From positions 457,016,681-457,080,680 of the forward strand of contig CM062296.1 in NCBI GenBank assembly GCA_031216915.1: a stretch of DNA of 64,000 nucleotides, read 5' to 3'. Numbering within the stretch: the first letter of the stretch is position 1; each line of letters opens with the position of its first letter. Below the pieces are notes generated by a model that worked only from the letters and a program-made list of their open reading frames with translations, was not told the DNA's origin and ran no database searches. Source of the stretch: Pictodentalium vernedei. Lineage: Eukaryota; Mollusca; Scaphopoda; Dentaliida; Dentaliidae. The translations under genes were made by a program, and so were the position numbers. Shown one piece after another: positions 54,086-64,000 of this stretch.

Positions 54086-55205
54086 ATTCTTTGTTTGGCC
54101 CTTCATCAGTTCACATCTGACTGATATTTGTGCTTGTAAATCTCAGTTTAAATGATGCCAGACACATAAATATGAGAGAAATGGTGGATCTAAAGAGGAA
54201 ATAGAAGGATGAGAGGAAAATTCAGTGGCAGGAAATAATCAGGGCTGTAACATAAATTTTTTTTTATGAAATTATGTTATGTTCCCTAATTTCGAGGCAT
54301 GAGCCTGTTGTTATTCTTGCTATGAAGTTCCACTGCTTGATCAGTGTTGCCTCTCTCCCTTTCCTTTATTCCCCCCTTGCTATTCTCCCATGCTTTTGGC
54401 ATATTTTCTGTAATAATTATTACTAAAATTTCTTGGGAGTTTTGGCTTCGTAACAGAATGAATTTCTGTTCTTTTCCCCATGTTGACGTCCTCACCCTTA
54501 GGTGTTTAGGCATTGTGATCTGCATCTACCATCTGATGTTCTGCAGTTTCTTCTATGGAAATCTCTGTTTTACAACAGATAGTGTTTAAATTGGTAACTG
54601 ATTTCGGGCCATGTTTATCAGTGCCTGGAGTCATGTTTCCGGTTTTTGTACAACTTCTTGTTTACATTGACAACGGTTACTGCTGATAGTGATTTCTTGT
54701 CTTTACATTAGTTTAGACATAGCAAGATACATTAATATTGTATGTAAGTGTTGCTTAATTTTTTGAAATGTTTTAAAAAATTTTGTCCACACTTAGGCTT
54801 TTTTGGGATCCATTTGGGCTCGGTGTTCCTATTGGGAACTTGGGTTCTTCTGAAAAAATTTTTTTTTTGAAAATTATTTTCTTTCAAAGATTATAATGGA
54901 TTATGTTATATTATGTATCTTTATTTCAAGGGATAGTGCGACTAATATGACTGTATTCTTTTTTTTAAAAAAAAAAATATATATATATTTTATTTATAAT
55001 GCGAGGATATCTTCCTCTAATTCTCATGTTCAATGTATTCGCACTGATTCCTGCTCTGTGTGTGTTGATTGAAATGACAACGTTGGAGACGTGTGTCACG
55101 ATATTGTGTTTGCGGGGAGGGGTCCATACTAGTATGGTCCTCTCTCCGTAGGGTCACTCTATATTATCATTTTATTTTTCAGAATTCAGAGTGATGTTTT
55201 CGTGA

Positions 55206-56640
55206 TGTCTTCAACAAGTGTGTCTCCGTCGTATATTGTTAGGGCTAGCGGCTAAGTGCTCAGGGTAATACGACAATTGCCGAAGAGGTCCCTAGTAGGA
55301 TCGAAGGCATTGATCGTCCGCTAGTCCGCCCGGTGTAGCGACCATTCATCGAATGGCTCGGCAGCCGGGTTTCTCCGTTACGGTTCTGGGAAGCAGTGTG
55401 GGTGATGCGAGCACTATAAACTTGGAACGTGCACACCCAGCAACGACGGATCCGAGGATAGTATGGAGGAAGCCTGTCAGTCTAGTAACTAGCTCGTCCA
55501 GGTCTATCCGGACCGCGAGAGAGAGAGGCCCCCTCTCTCTTACAACTACATTTGAGCCGCAATGTTGTTGTATGTTTGTTTGTTAGTCGGAACATACGTC
55601 CAATCCTCCTGTTCGGGACGTTCCATCACATACACAGTCCAAACTGGCTGTGTTCTGGGCTTCCTCATCCTCATGTCAACACACACCACCGCACCTTGGC
55701 TTGTGACCACAGAGTTTCAGGGGACATTCGCATATTATATAAATGCAGGAATGAACGTTCCTAGAGCTCCTGCTTTGCCGACAGGGAATATTGTCGACCA
55801 GGTTACTTATCTGTTAGCAAAGGATATGAGGTCTTTCCTGATGGGACGTTCGTATATTATATAAATGCAGGAATGAACGTCCCTGGAGCTGACAGTGGAT
55901 ATTATGTATGTCACGGCTCCACAGGCCTCATTCAGGTATAAGAATGCGGTGATTTTCTGTGATGTCTTCAAAAGTGTGCTTCCGTCGTCACAGTCAAATG
56001 AAGAGCTAGCGGATAAGTGCTCATGATATTACGTCAATTGCCTAAGAGGTCCCTAGTAGGATCGACGGCATTGGCGTCCGTTAGCTCGCCTGGTGTAGCG
56101 ACCATTCATCAAATGGCTCGGCAGCCGGGTTTGTCCGTTGCGGTCGAGGAAGGAGATTTGGGTGATGCGAGCACTATAATAAGACAAAGTGCACACCCAG
56201 TGACGACGGATCAGAGGAGAGAACGGAGGAAGCCTATTAGTCCGGTTCCTAGTTCGTCCAGGTCCATCCGGGCTGCGAGCGAGAGAGGTCCCTCTCTCGT
56301 ACAACAACATCTGGGACCAGATGTTGTGGTACAAAACGTTTCGCATTCGGAGCATACATCCGCCGCTCGGGACGCTCCGTTATATAGACAGTCCAGAGAG
56401 ACTGTTGATATGGCTTCCTCATCCTCTCGGCAGTGCACATGACCGCTCCTTGGCTACGTGACCACGGATATCCAGCCAGCTTCGCCGATCAGGGATTCCA
56501 CGGCGACCAGGTCACACCATCCGGTAGCCAGGGACACGAGGCCTGTAGACTCCGGATGTTCGCATATAAGAAGTATGCAGGAGTCAACATACACGGAGTT
56601 TCCAGCGGCAAAGCAACGTAAGACCGCTACTCCACAGGCC
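55206..56640 (+). pseudogene. Gag-like region of the DIRS element with a ~750-bp tandem duplication
   Basis: Two diverged copies in tandem: about 55206-55920 and 55962-56640. Both contain GTCCCTAGTAGGATCGA, CGCCCGGTGTAGCGACC (CTCGCCTGG... in the second), GGCTCGGCAGCCGGGTTT and GGGTGATGCGAGCACTATA. The second copy keeps a longer frame (56017-56442) rich in Ser, Arg and Pro around SSSRSIRAASERGPS, as in DIRS ORF1. Neither copy is a whole gag. A following frame at 56458-56730 with AQLIAASQQTTESLSDQE may be the C-terminal part. Confidence 0.6.
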
Positions 56641-56916
56641 TCAGTGACGGACGTGCTATCCCAAATAGCACAACTTATCGCAGCATCCCAGCAGACGACA
56701 GAATCTCTGTCGGATCAGGAATTATCCTGAAGCTGAAGCATCAGGTACGGACGACCGAGAACTTCATAGGGTCCGACAGGAGGGCGAAAGGGATTCAGAG
56801 GATCTGGAGTTTTCCCTTTCGGAACAACATAAAGCTGCCGTAGATTTTATCCGGCATTATCTTCCAGAGGTTGTTCCGTCGGATCAGAATGCTGCGAGGT
56901 GCGGGTCGTGGAGGAC

Positions 56917-58093
56917 TTAGTTTCTCCTTCCGCAAGCCTCGTAGGTCCAGGAGGTGATGGTTTGAACCTCTATCGTGTTCCGGTAGGCGGAAGATTATCG
57001 AGTTTTATAAACGATTGGGCGTCAATTACGGACGACCCCTGGGTTCGAGGGGTAATTTCGGAAGGACTAAGAATATCCTTCAAACGAAAGCCTCCATTAA
57101 CTCGAAGTCCAAAATGGACTCAGCTTCCGTCAAATCCGGCAGAAAAGAGACGCTCTTTTATCTGAAGTACAGTCTCTTCTGAAGAAGAACGCGGTAGAGG
57201 TCGTAGAAGACCAGGAATCACTGGGTTTCTACAGCCATCTGTCTCTTGTTCCGAAACCAGACGGCTCATTCCATCCAGTCATAGATTTGAGCTGGATTAA
57301 CAAGCTGATCGTCGCTCCGAAGTTCTATATGGAAACAATTCGATCAGTCAGAGCGAGTATTCGGGTGAACGACTATGCTACAAGCATAGATCTCAAAGAT
57401 GCGTACTTTCATGTCATGGTACATCCGACATTCAGAAAGTATCTACGCTTCGCAGTCCTAGGAGTTGTATATCAGTTCCGAGCGATGTGCTTCGGTTTGA
57501 ACCTAGCGCCCTGGGCTTTCACTCGAATAATGAACTCGGTAAAGATACATTTCCGAGCTCATTCGTCTGCGGTAACGTCGGCTTACCTGGACAACATTCT
57601 TCAGGGGTACGGCAATGAGTTAACGCTTCACAACGATGTGCAGAATCTGCTTCTATTACTCCGACGTCTCGGTTTTATAATAAACGAGGAGAAGTCGGAT
57701 CTGGTGCCGTCCAAGTCATTCACCCACTTGGGAATGACCTTCGAGATGCTCAACAATCTCATTCGTCTGCCGTTAACCAGAGCGAAATTAATCAGTTTTT
57801 ACGCTCGCTATTGTCTTCAATCAGACAAAGTTACAGCGAGAGAATTCATCAGACTGATAGGGTTGTGTGGAGCTGCCACGGATTTTATTCCAATGGGGTG
57901 GCTACGCACTTGTCCTCTCCAAATCTTTTTGACTCGAAAAGAACAGAGTTGGGGGGGTGAAGATTCTTTCGCTCATTTCATACATCCTCTTGTAAGTCAA
58001 GTGAAACAGATTCAGAATTGGGCAGATTTTCAGTGGTTTATTCAGGGAAATAACTTCCACTGCAATTGCCGGATCCGAGTTTTACAGTTTTGA
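56917..58093 (+). pseudogene. DIRS reverse transcriptase, frameshifted and with altered active site
   Basis: An early part (VGGRLSSFINDWASITDDPW) and LVPKPDGSFHPVIDLSWINK lie in different frames, separated by a stop near 57165. The main block (from 57287) has SIDLKDAYFHVMVHPTFRKY with the first catalytic Asp, QFRAMCFGLNLAPWAFTRIM and AYLDNILQGYGN. The last should be YLDD: the second Asp is Asn (AAC). FTHLGMTFEM and the thumb follow to 58093. Family as in DIRS. Inactive because of frame breaks and, probably, the D-to-N change. Confidence 0.87.
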
Positions 58094-58145
58094 CGGATGC
58101 CAGTTAAATAGGTTGGGTCCCAACATTGAGCCCAACGGTTTTTAA

Positions 58146-58349
58146 GTGCCAGGGTCCTTGGGATCCGTAGTTCCTAATCAAGCACATAAACATCAGGAAT
58201 TGATGTTATTTTGGCTTGCGTTACGTCATTGCATGAATGTTATCCAGAATGCCCACAGGCAATTCTGTCCGACAATTCGACGGTATAAGTGTATTTTCGG
58301 AACTAGGGAGGTACTCATTCCATTCTGTTATTCACTGTAACGGAATGAC
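58146..58349 (+). pseudogene. DIRS RNase H, part 1 (before the hAT insertion)
   Basis: VVPNQAHKHQELMLFWLALR, then in another frame LSDNSTV.VYFRN.GGTHSI, the Asp-containing strand and GGTHS motif typical for DIRS RNase H. The reading is cut at 58349 by the hAT fragment and resumes at 59616. Confidence 0.78.
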
Positions 58350-59607
58350 AGGGTTCGTACTGGCTATGGAAACTCCTGGAAAGTTATGGAAAAACACTAT
58401 TTCATTTTCCAGGACCTGGAAAGTCATGGAAAATGAGGGGTTAATTTATTTGGCTATGGAAAGGCTATGGAATTTTCGTACATGTGCTCCAATCATGGGT
58501 TGAAATATGCAGTATTGGTCGCTGTTGATTTGGGCCGAATCGTCTTTGAATCGGGGTCGAATCGTCTTTCAAATCAATTTGGGTCGAATAGTCTTGGGCC
58601 GAATTTTCCGGGGGTGTTTGTCCGTAACTCAAAAGTTTACTCTTGGAGTCAGTCGAACGTGACAACATTACAAAGAGAAATTTCGCCATTTTTCTTTCAA
58701 CAAAAGTTGTGTTTACCCTTTGAACTTTTCAAAATCTATTATGCCTGGGGGTAAGTGTGTATTCAATGACGCTTGGCTGCGCACAAACGATTATGTTGAC
58801 TGGTTGCAGTGTGTGTCCGGTGACCGACATTCTGCGCATTGTTTGCTTTGTGTCAAAAACTTTGATATTGGGAACATGGGCGAGAAGGCATTGGTCAGTC
58901 ACGGGAAAGGTAAAAAGCACGTGAACCTTTTGGAGAAAAAACAAAAAACACCAAACATTACAGGTTTTTTCACCAATAATGCCAGTAAGAGTAAGACGAC
59001 AGGTGATTGTTCAGTTTCAGAAACGGGAGGTAAAGTTGGGACAAATCAACAAAATATTACTGTCAGAAATGAGGACACATGGAAAGCTGAGATTCGGTGG
59101 GCTCTACATACTATTGTGTCACATCACTCATACAGAAGTATGGAGGACTCGAATCACATTTTTAAAGCAATTTTCCAGCTCTCTCACTGGAAGTGATATT
59201 GTCACAGATTGTTGGCACAACAAATATAAAACCACATTGCAGTTCCAATTCAGTAAGTATATTGTTTGACAATTTAGTAACAATGAATGTATGCCTGCAT
59301 ATGCTTGAATAAGAGATTGATTTGTAGAAAAATTCAGCATTATCTGTTTTAGTTCAGCTTACCAATAAATGATGGTTGGTACACATATATTGTGGTCAGT
59401 AAGAAAGAAACAATGCTAAATATTCTCCAGTTCATTCAAACTGGAACTCATTTCTAGCGATATGGGTTTTAATGGAAATTGGATGGGTGGGCTATGGAAA
59501 AGCTATGGAAAACTGCTTTGACGGGTCTTGGAAATTGATTCTGTCATGCTATGGAAAGGTTATGGAAAAGCTATGGAATTTTTTTTTCACCAACCAGTGG
59601 GAACCCT
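58350..59607 (+). mobile_element. hAT-type transposon fragment nested in the DIRS element
   Basis: Ends AGGGTTCGTACTGG and CCAGTGGGAACCCT (inverted, 12 of 14 matching), flanked by GGAATGAC (58342-58349) and GGAATGAA (59608-59615), an 8-bp duplication with one mismatch. Many (C/T)(T/C)ATGGAAA subterminal motifs occur at both ends. At 1258 bp with only a zinc-finger frame, it is non-autonomous. Confidence 0.88.
58741..59196 (+). CDS. N-terminal zinc-finger fragment of a hAT transposase
   Basis: 151 codons from the ATG at 58741 (an in-frame ATG also exists at 58720). It reads KCVFNDAWLRTNDYVDWL, then HCLLCVKNF and VSHGKGKKH: a C-x2-C ... H-x5-H BED-like finger typical of the N-terminus of some hAT transposases. 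It would bind the element's ends. The RNase H-like DDE core and dimerisation region are absent, as the frame stops at 59196, so it cannot catalyse transposition. It may still make a DNA-binding peptide. Confidence 0.8.
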   Translation: MPGGKCVFNDAWLRTNDYVDWLQCVSGDRHSAHCLLCVKNFDIGNMGEKALVSHGKGKKHVNLLEKKQKTPNITGFFTNNASKSKTTGDCSVSETGGKVGTNQQNITVRNEDTWKAEIRWALHTIVSHHSYRSMEDSNHIFKAIFQLSHWK

Positions 59608-59615
59608 GGAATGAA

Positions 59616-60060
59616 TCCTTCTGTTGGTACAAGAACACCAAGTTCTCCTATCGGTCTGTTGTATTCCGAGTCGTCTGAACGTATTAGCGGACTCCCTTTC
59701 ACGAAAGGGCCGCTTGTTGCAGTCAAATGGACTTTTAACAATGAGTATTTTTATCAGATTTGCTACCTATGAGAGCGGCCAATGATGGACTTTTTTGCGA
59801 CGCATCTCAACAATCAGTTGCAAGTGTATGTGTCAACATGTCGGATCCTCGAGTGTTTGCAGTTGACGCTCTATCCATCTCGTGAGACGGGATAATAGGA
59901 TATGGGTATCCACCAGCGCCGTTGATTCAGCAGATATTGCTTAAGTTAAATAATCTCAATGCAATTCTGTTGGTAGCACCTCTGTCTCCACATAGACTGT
60001 GCATTAATCTATTCAGGTGTCTGTTGTGGCTTATGCTGTGGAAGCTTCCTCCACATTTCG
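59616..60060 (+). pseudogene. DIRS RNase H part 2 and C-terminal region
   Basis: Resumes with VQEHQVLLSVCCIPSR and VLADSLSR-like residues (read in two frames), LVAVKWTFNNEYFYQICYL, then ERPMMDFFATHLNNQLQVYV and, after a stop, YGYPPAPLIQQILLKLNNLN with LLVAPLSPH. These phrases are the standard sequence after RNase H in animal DIRS elements. Several stops and frame changes occur. Confidence 0.8.
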
Positions 60061-60926
60061 GTCCATTCTATAGCTAAATGGATTCTATTAGCTTTCAGTA
60101 CTGCTTATGATAATATCTTCAACACAGCAGTCTGCGATTAAGATTTTAGCTCTTGAAGTAAGAGTTCTTTCTACTTCAGAGGCTTATGCTAATAGTGTTG
60201 CTATTACAGTTCTAATGACAGCTGCATATTGGTTTTAGCCTTTCACTTGCACAAATTTATACCTCAGAAATATTGAGTCTATTTCTAGAGACCGGCATTG
60301 TTTAGGTTCGTTATCTGTTGCTCAGAATGTCGTCCACTAAACGGTTGCAACTATAGTTGTGTAGGCCTTTGGTTCCGGCAGTGACTCTGTGCTGCCGCCC
60401 TCTTTGCTCTGGGGTATTTGACCCAAGGCAAGGGGTGGGGGTGTTCCCTTAGGTCACCTGCTTTATGGTGAAAAGCAAGGGAATACCTCCCCTAGAGTCA
60501 GTAATTCTAGTCGGTACCGGGATGATTTTTAAAGTGTAAAGATAATCTTTTTACTCATCCATGTAATATTTTTAAGTGTACCTCGGTTTGTAGTATTTGT
60601 ATATGTCGCATATCATGCAGACGTTAATATACAATTATCGGTCACTTTTAATGAATATAAGAGTCTCATTTATCTGGACTACTTTATTTAGCGGCTTTTC
60701 TTTAAAAATAATTACCATAATGGATTATACTGGAGGTTAATAGACATCGGTGATGTTATTATGCTCAAGTACAGAATGGTGTTGTGTCTTTCTCGTTTTG
60801 ATGCAGAATAGAAAGATACATGTAAAGCCTATTTCTCATTTCTCCTTGAGGGGATAATTCTGTATATATATATAGTTGAGTTATTGGATTGCTTTATGTC
60901 CTAGGCCCTCCAACCTTTTTACTATT

Positions 60927-61016
60927 CAGCTAAGTCTGGGTCATTGGTACAGTATAAAAATGTTAAAAAAATTTATAGTAATTTATATATTTTTTATACT
61001 TACCAATGACCCAGAC
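60927..61016. repeat. Internal complementary region of the DIRS element
   Basis: Its reverse complement reads as the right terminus (GTCTGGGTCATTGGTAAGT ... TTTTTTAAC) joined to the left terminus (ATTTTTATACTGTACC ... CAGACTTAGCTG), differing by one T in a homopolymer. Such a region templates circularisation of the cDNA. It fixes the element ends at 53889 and 61318. Confidence 0.95.
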
Positions 61017-61084
61017 GGGGATGGCCCTCCCATGAGTTGGGAACTCATACCTCCCCGCTGAGTACATATCGCTTTTCCAGGCAC

Positions 61085-61318
61085 TGCTTGTAAGAATGAC
61101 TTTTGGTGCCAATTTTGAGACCGCCTTGACACTGCTCATGCGCAGTGGAGGAAAGGTATGGAGGACCATATAGGACATGTAATTTTCGGTTTTAGATGCA
61201 AATTTTAGGGATTGGGGGTAAAATTTGTGTTTGGCCCTAGAATTTAAGAGTTAGCACCAGCTAAGTCTGGGTCATTGGTAAGTATAAAAAATATATAAAT
61301 TACTATAAATTTTTTAAC
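61085..61318 (-). repeat. Right inverted terminal repeat of the DIRS element
   Basis: Inverse of the left repeat: GAATGACTTTTGGTGCC, CATGCGCAGTGGAGGAAAGG, AATTTTCGGTTTTAGATGC and CTAAGTCTGGGTCATTGGTA, plus an AT-rich extension ending AAATTTTTTAAC. Confidence 0.93.
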
Positions 61319-61840
61319 TTTCATTGAAAGGCTCCTATGGTATTTAATTCAAAATGTTTAAACTATGCTAATGTGTTCAGGTAACGTTTCTAGATGTGCA
61401 TGAAGGTTTCGGAATATTGATTTGGCCCCAAGTGGTTCCAGTGGACCCACTTTTATCGTTAGAAAATCAGTTTTCCTCAAAAAGGCTCCTAGGGTATTTA
61501 ATTCGAAACGTTAGCTATGCTAAGGTGTTGCTAAGGAAATGCGGGGATACACCATATTGTGTGCTTTGCACACAAATAACTCTAGTTAAAAATTTTCCTG
61601 ATGATGCTTTTATTATCTGGTAAACACATGTGGACATCAGTGCCCAGGTGTGGATTACGACCAGTCCATGGTGGGTGTACTGTACTTCTGTTTACTGAAT
61701 AATTATCATTGTCAATGTGGCTGTTCAATTAACAGAGTTCCACTGTATCATCTCCTTTTAACAGCAATGCTGCCATTGATTGTTGGTAAGCTCAGTGCTT
61801 TCCAAGAATCAATGCCAAGAACAAGTATTATTCCAAGTGT

Positions 61841-62511
61841 TTTTTAGCTCAACTTGACAAAGTCAAGCTGAGCTATTGCTATCACCTCTAGTCCGTCGGC
61901 GTACGTACATCCACAATTTCCTTTGGCATACTTCACAGATCGCATTTATGATCAGATCGCTTTGAAACTTGGTATGCTTGTTTGGGGTGACCTCTAGATG
62001 GGAGCTATTAATTTTCTTCGATTTCCATCAAAAAATGTTGCCGCGGCCAACGTTCTTAGAACTTAGTTTAGTCAGACCTCGATATTTCCCTTTGGCACAC
62101 CCTACAGGGCACATTTATGATCGGATTGCTTTAAAACATGGCTTGCTTGTTTGGGGTGACCTCTAGATGGGAGCTATCGATTTTCTTCCATTTCCATCAA
62201 AAAATGTTGCCGCGGGCAACGTTCTTAGAACTTAGTTTAGTCAGGCATCAATATACTCCTTTGGTACGCTGTACATAGCACATTTTTGATCAGATCGGTT
62301 TGAAACTTGGTATGCTTGTTTGGGGTTACCTCTAGATGGGAGCTATCGATTTTCTTCTATATCTGCCAATAAATGTTGCCGCTGGCAACAACCTTTGATG
62401 AGCTTAGTGCAGTTATGCATCAAAATTTCCCCTTGGCACACCCTGCAGGGCACATTTATTATTGGATCACTTTGAAACTTGGTATGCTTGTTGTGTGACC
62501 TCTAGACCGCC
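61841..62511 (+). repeat. Family B tandem-repeat element, copy 3, right part lost
   Basis: Left end TTTTTAGCTCAACTTGAC with hairpin partner and a short TACG stretch; about four units with CTCTAGATGGGAGCTAT. It is cut off at GTGTGACCTCTAGA (62511), where Tc1-like sequence begins. Confidence 0.85.
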
Positions 62512-63283
62512 GTAGACAAAATCATGATTCATCACTAAAAGGAACTGTTTTCAAACGCTGCTGAGTCCAGTGTTCATGCTGACGTACCCATTCCATTCCG
62601 ACGGTATGATGACGTTGGGTAAGGATTGGTCTGTGGTATGGTTGTCTACTGCGGATGCTGTTTTCAGTGCGTCCGTTGTGGACAGTTTGTGCACTGATTC
62701 TATAGTTAGTTCTACCAGGAGTAATTGTTGCTTTCCTCGTTGCCGGAAGGAAGCGATCCCGCAAGTGAGACGTCCTGATGTGTTGGTCTTGTGGAGAGGT
62801 CGTAACTCTTGGTCGACCTGAATGCGGTTGGTCAGTAGTAGATCCAGTGGTTCTGTACCTTCCAATGAGACAGTAAATAGTGGCCACAGTGACTCCGAAC
62901 TCAGCAGCGAGCTCATCTTGAGGTATCCCAGCCTCATGCATACCAATGGCACGCAACCTCTGATTTTCGATTAACCTTGGCATTTTTTTAAATGTTGGAA
63001 GACAAAAACTAGCATGTTTTCTCAATAACCCAGACTCTCTAGCACAACATAACACAAAGAAAATCGTCGGTCACCCATTCAATTTGACATTCTCGAATAG
63101 CACATGTTATTTTGAAATCTGTAGCAAAATTGTATATGGTTGGGTGGACAACAACAACATGTTATTAAACTCTTTGCACGACTTCTTGTCCACAAACATG
63201 TAACATTAGAACTATTATATTTTCATCGTTCTTTATGCTATTTTTTCACATTTGTTTCTATTATACTTTCTCTTTTGACTCAG
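62512..63283 (-). mobile_element. Tc1-like transposon, 5' half only
   Basis: On the minus strand it starts at 63283 (CTGAGTCAAAAGAGAAAG, preceded by TA) and runs through a ~300-bp leader and the first half of a transposase, then stops abruptly at 62512 against family B sequence. The leader end matches the 84-bp MITE at 25210-25293. Confidence 0.8.
62522..62983 (-). pseudogene. Tc1-like transposase, N-terminal half
   Basis: Starts MPRLIENQRLRAIGMHEAGI at 62983; QDELAAEFGVTVATIYCLIG is the first helix-turn-helix and TTGSTTDQPHSGRPRVTT the linker with the GRPR-type minor-groove motif. HTVGMEWVRQHEHWTQQ leads to VPFSDES, the first catalytic Asp, and a stop. The second Asp and the third acidic residue are missing, so it is a DNA-binding fragment at best. 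A different subfamily from the copy at 48372. Confidence 0.87.
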
Positions 63284-63330
63284 TATATATTTAATTATTA
63301 AAGATTGCTTTATTACTTGTTTTGTTACAG
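63284..63330 (+). other. Intronic sequence before a possible acceptor
   Basis: AT-rich, ending TTACTTGTTTTGTTACAG, a good polypyrimidine-AG acceptor on the plus strand. Confidence 0.4.
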
Positions 63331-63453
63331 AGGCCAATTATATTGTTTACCAGAAGCAGAGTTTACAAGATTAATTACTGTCAAAATGCGACAAATCAAA
63401 TGGCCAACATTTATTTATATGCAGGCCTATCCACCCTGCGTTTGAGTTGCTAA
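63331..63453 (+). CDS. Possible alternative terminal exon (uncertain)
   Basis: After a strong acceptor, phase 0 (the phase left by ERM exon f) stays open for 40 codons, RPIILFTRSRVYKINYCQNA at its start, then TAA at 63451. The +2 frame is open almost as far. The peptide does not match the invariant ERM continuation (DFVFYAPRL), so this is not the standard exon. It could be an alternative terminal exon, part of another gene, or chance. No poly(A) signal is evident close by. Confidence 0.2.
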   Translation, partial: RPIILFTRSRVYKINYCQNATNQMANIYLYAGLSTLRLSC

Positions 63454-64000
63454 ATTGAAACATTCTTTTAACATAATTAGAGGAATCCCCTCTCTCAAGT
63501 TTCCATGAAATTATGTTTTAGAGAGACCTGAGAGAAAAAAAACAGTTTTCTGTTTACTTTTTGTAGATTTCTGTATTTAACTTAATATTTTTAGACTGAA
63601 TAATGCATTTTATGTGTTATAACAGGATTTTATTGTACCACATGCACACTGTAGTGTCTCGTTCACCTATCTGAATTTAAGTCAGTTTTTGAAATACTTA
63701 TCTATCTCCTAAGTTGCATATTTTTTACCGTGCTGTAAACTGTAAACTCAGACTCAAGTTTGAAAAACATAACATGAAGTCGCAAAATTGTGAGAATTTG
63801 TCCAAGGGTCGTGAGTTCGTAAGATGGCATCAACAATTAGGGATCCTTCTGCCCAAATCATGGAACTTAACATGTCTCATAGATGCGGAAAGGGATCTTA
63901 ACTCTCTACACATTAATGATGAAATATCAAAATTTCAAACTGAAAATTGTTTCCATTGTTTAACATTTGACCTTCTTCTGTATTTTGGAATATATTTTCT
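63454..64000 (+). other. Right end of window, no recognised feature
   Basis: AT-rich; no ERM exon, repeat end or RNA gene seen. Confidence 0.35.

Larger units (their letters stand above)
53889..61318 (+). mobile_element. DIRS-like retrotransposon, full length (7430 bp), decayed
   Basis: Inverted terminal repeats (53889-~54085 and ~61085-61318), a gag-like region, reverse transcriptase, RNase H, a C-terminal region of the RNase H polyprotein, and an internal complementary region at 60927-61016 that reproduces the joined ends. These are the marks of DIRS elements, which circularise and integrate with a tyrosine recombinase without target duplication. The host repeat reads ...GAAAATCTGT | TTTCATTG... 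across the insertion with nothing duplicated. No clear recombinase frame was found. A hAT fragment interrupts the RNase H region. Confidence 0.9.
53219..61585 (+). mobile_element. Helitron-like (HINE-type) element with ~160-bp repeats, split by a DIRS element
   Basis: Begins TCCCCGCATTTT with hairpin CCCGCATTTTCAAAAATGCGGG (read 53221-53242). Units with AAAGGCTCCTAGGGTATT, CATCTCTAGATGTGCATGAA and GGTTTCGGAATTTTGATTTG follow to 53888 and resume at 61319. It ends AAATGCGGGGATA (inverted match to the 5' end), hairpin TTGTGTGC-TTT-GCACACAA (61557-61575) and CTAG at 61582-61585 before TT. TC start, 3' hairpin and CTAG end fit Helitron-type elements. It has no replicase gene. Confidence 0.78.

Overview
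The window is eukaryotic DNA, most likely from a bivalve mollusc (or a close lophotrochozoan). One conserved gene is cut into small exons by introns of 3.3 to 8.9 kb. Those introns are packed with repeats whose ends, such as TTTTTAGCTCAACTTGAC with a TGTCAAGTTGAGCT partner, are of a kind I associate with bivalve genomes. There are no bacterial operons, rRNA genes or CRISPR arrays. Where I see stops and frameshifts in the mobile elements I call them pseudogenes.

Host gene: six plus-strand exons (16360-16455, 25310-25414, 28792-28961, 33723-33806, 40692-40838, 48018-48114) encode the FERM domain of an ezrin/radixin/moesin (ERM) protein, from the conserved [17 protein letters not shown] segment to KPIDKKAP. 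All junctions are AG/GT and in phase. The first two coding exons lie to the left of the window. The exon expected to carry DFVFYAP and all later exons were not found before position 64000.

Left part (1-16350, 5' of the first visible exon): tandem-repeat families, a SINE remnant, and a 6.56-kb DNA transposon (2327-8882). That transposon has roughly 180-bp terminal inverted repeats, a possible 3-bp AGT target duplication, and one uninterrupted 1534-codon gene. Its protein has two Cys/His N-terminal motifs, an acidic XPG/PIN-like nuclease region and a Cys-rich CxC tail; it is probably an Academ (AcademX-like) element. It has the only long intact ORF in the window. To its right lie 156-bp tandem repeats in which nearly every unit carries a perfect oestrogen-response-element palindrome plus further nuclear-receptor half-sites.

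Middle (16456-48000): the introns hold a complete but decayed Ngaro-like tyrosine-recombinase retrotransposon on the minus strand (17472-25190). It has split direct repeats, gag, RT/RNase H, tyrosine recombinase and an SGNH esterase. There is also an 84-bp Tc1-derived MITE whose end lies 16 nt from the acceptor of exon b, tRNA-derived SINEs, foldback elements, and many elements sharing one plan: 5' end, subterminal inverted repeats, 120-380-bp tandem core, 3' hairpin. That plan resembles the Helentron/HINE or 'pearl' elements of bivalves.

Right part (48115-64000): a Tc1-like element, more tandem families, and a Helitron-like element (53219-61585) interrupted by a full-length DIRS element (53889-61318). 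The DIRS element is in turn interrupted by a hAT fragment (58350-59607), giving a three-level nest. A second truncated Tc1-like transposase and a possible alternative terminal exon close the window.
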